Shown: positions 41,739 through 41,921 of the stretch, piece after piece
How positions within the stretch are numbered: position 1 is the stretch's first letter
How the letters are laid out: each line of letters begins with the position of its first letter
NCBI GenBank assembly: GCA_015233145.1
Contig: JADFYI010000002.1
Coordinates: 2,574-44,494, forward strand
Direction: 5' to 3'
Length of the DNA: 41,921 bases
DNA from: Candidatus Omnitrophota bacterium
Lineage (GTDB): Bacteria; Omnitrophota; Gorgyraeia; Zapsychrales; Fredricksoniimonadaceae
Translations under genes and position numbers: made by a program
The notes under the pieces: generated by a model
Databases searched by the model: none
The model's input: only the letters and a program-made list of their open reading frames with translations
Told to the model about the DNA's origin: nothing

Positions 41739-41909
41739 TCAACTTATTAAAGCCCAAGTCTTTAAATTCACTTGAATAGCAGTTATATACTTATTAACGT
41801 CTTGAGGAGCCAACAACTTTGCTTGATGTGCCAAATCATTACGCTTTTTTCTTCCATCGTCGACAACAGAGTAATCAGACCAATTTATCGCTGTCTTGCT
41901 GCTTTTCAT
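41739..41909 (-). CDS. Small ORF with RNDLAH motif (may start beyond window)
   Basis: A 56-codon reverse-strand frame from ATG 41909 that stays open to the window edge, so its real start may be outside. It contains D-D-G-R-K-K-R-N-D-L-A-H, where R-N-D-L-A-H fits the R-x4-H pattern of HEPN ribonucleases, then a helical tail ending T-W-A-L-I-S. No ribosome-binding site is seen for the in-window ATG. It stands upstream of, and in the same direction as, the DUF262-HEPN pair, so it may belong to the same accessory unit. Too short to assign a family. Confidence 0.4.
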   Translation of the reverse strand: MKSSKTAINWSDYSVVDDGRKKRNDLAHQAKLLAPQDVNKYITAIQVNLKTWALIS

Positions 41910-41921
41910 TAAACAACCTAA

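Noticed and set aside
1-41921. CRISPR array
   Set aside because: No regularly spaced direct repeats were seen; the CGTAGGG units are too close and palindromic, and no cas genes are present.

Overview
The window reads as a chromosome segment of an anaerobic, diderm (two-membrane) bacterium. Evidence for the envelope is a type II secretion / type IV pilus-like system with a secretin and an outer-membrane beta-barrel protein. Evidence for anaerobic life is two ferredoxin-dependent 2-oxoacid oxidoreductases, a flavodiiron protein and a group-4-hydrogenase-like membrane complex. Gene order and the PilMN/GspL style fusion fit a deep-branching lineage such as Candidatus Omnitrophota, but that placement is my inference and no marker gene here proves it.

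Layout. 1-7116: end of a secretion operon (gspJ, gspK, PilM-PilN type gspL, gspM, a MerR-like regulator, an ExeA-like ATPase, gspC, and a secretin with a TonB-like tail). 7132-8923: a YwqK/MORN-type repeat protein and an outer-membrane MetA-type barrel. 8933-12893: a flavodiiron protein divergent from a KorAB-type 2-oxoacid:ferredoxin oxidoreductase, then a 22-residue cysteine peptide and a terminator. 13116-22981: one long operon of a SulP anion transporter, an ArsR-type regulator, an HTH-EIIA(Ntr) fusion and six Hyf/Ech-like subunits. The large subunit of that complex has no [NiFe] cysteines, and the small subunit carries a ferredoxin-like N-terminus stripped of its cluster cysteines. 22999-26706: MBOAT O-acyltransferase, SGNH-like partner and a GHL10 glycoside-hydrolase-like protein (envelope polysaccharide work). 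26739-30725: iorA-iorB-paaK-ACT, an aryl-pyruvate / aryl-acetate module with a promoter that predicts a leaderless mRNA. 30734-38226: housekeeping and exported proteins (TatD, TcdA, QueH, HAD phosphatase, NAD kinase, MutY), a 29-codon gene with its own terminator, and a cluster of palindromic CGTAGGG repeats. 38227-39528: U32/TrhP-like protein. 39521-41921: an accessory, AT-richer island with an antitoxin-like fragment, a decayed integrase C-terminus, a DUF262-HEPN gene pair (probable defence), short direct/inverted TGGTGACAC repeats, and a further small reverse-strand ORF carrying an RNDLAH motif at the window edge.

How the parts work together. KorAB, IorAB and PaaK link 2-oxoacid and aromatic amino-acid breakdown to reduced ferredoxin and acyl-CoA, with the flavodiiron protein as a likely oxygen guard. 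The Hyf-like complex keeps its ion-pumping membrane subunits and the proximal [4Fe-4S] ligands but seems to have lost both the hydrogenase site and the usual electron entry clusters. Its operon starts with a SulP transporter and two regulators, which suggests a redox- or ion-driven anion uptake/homeostasis device rather than hydrogen metabolism. This complex is the most interesting candidate in the window.
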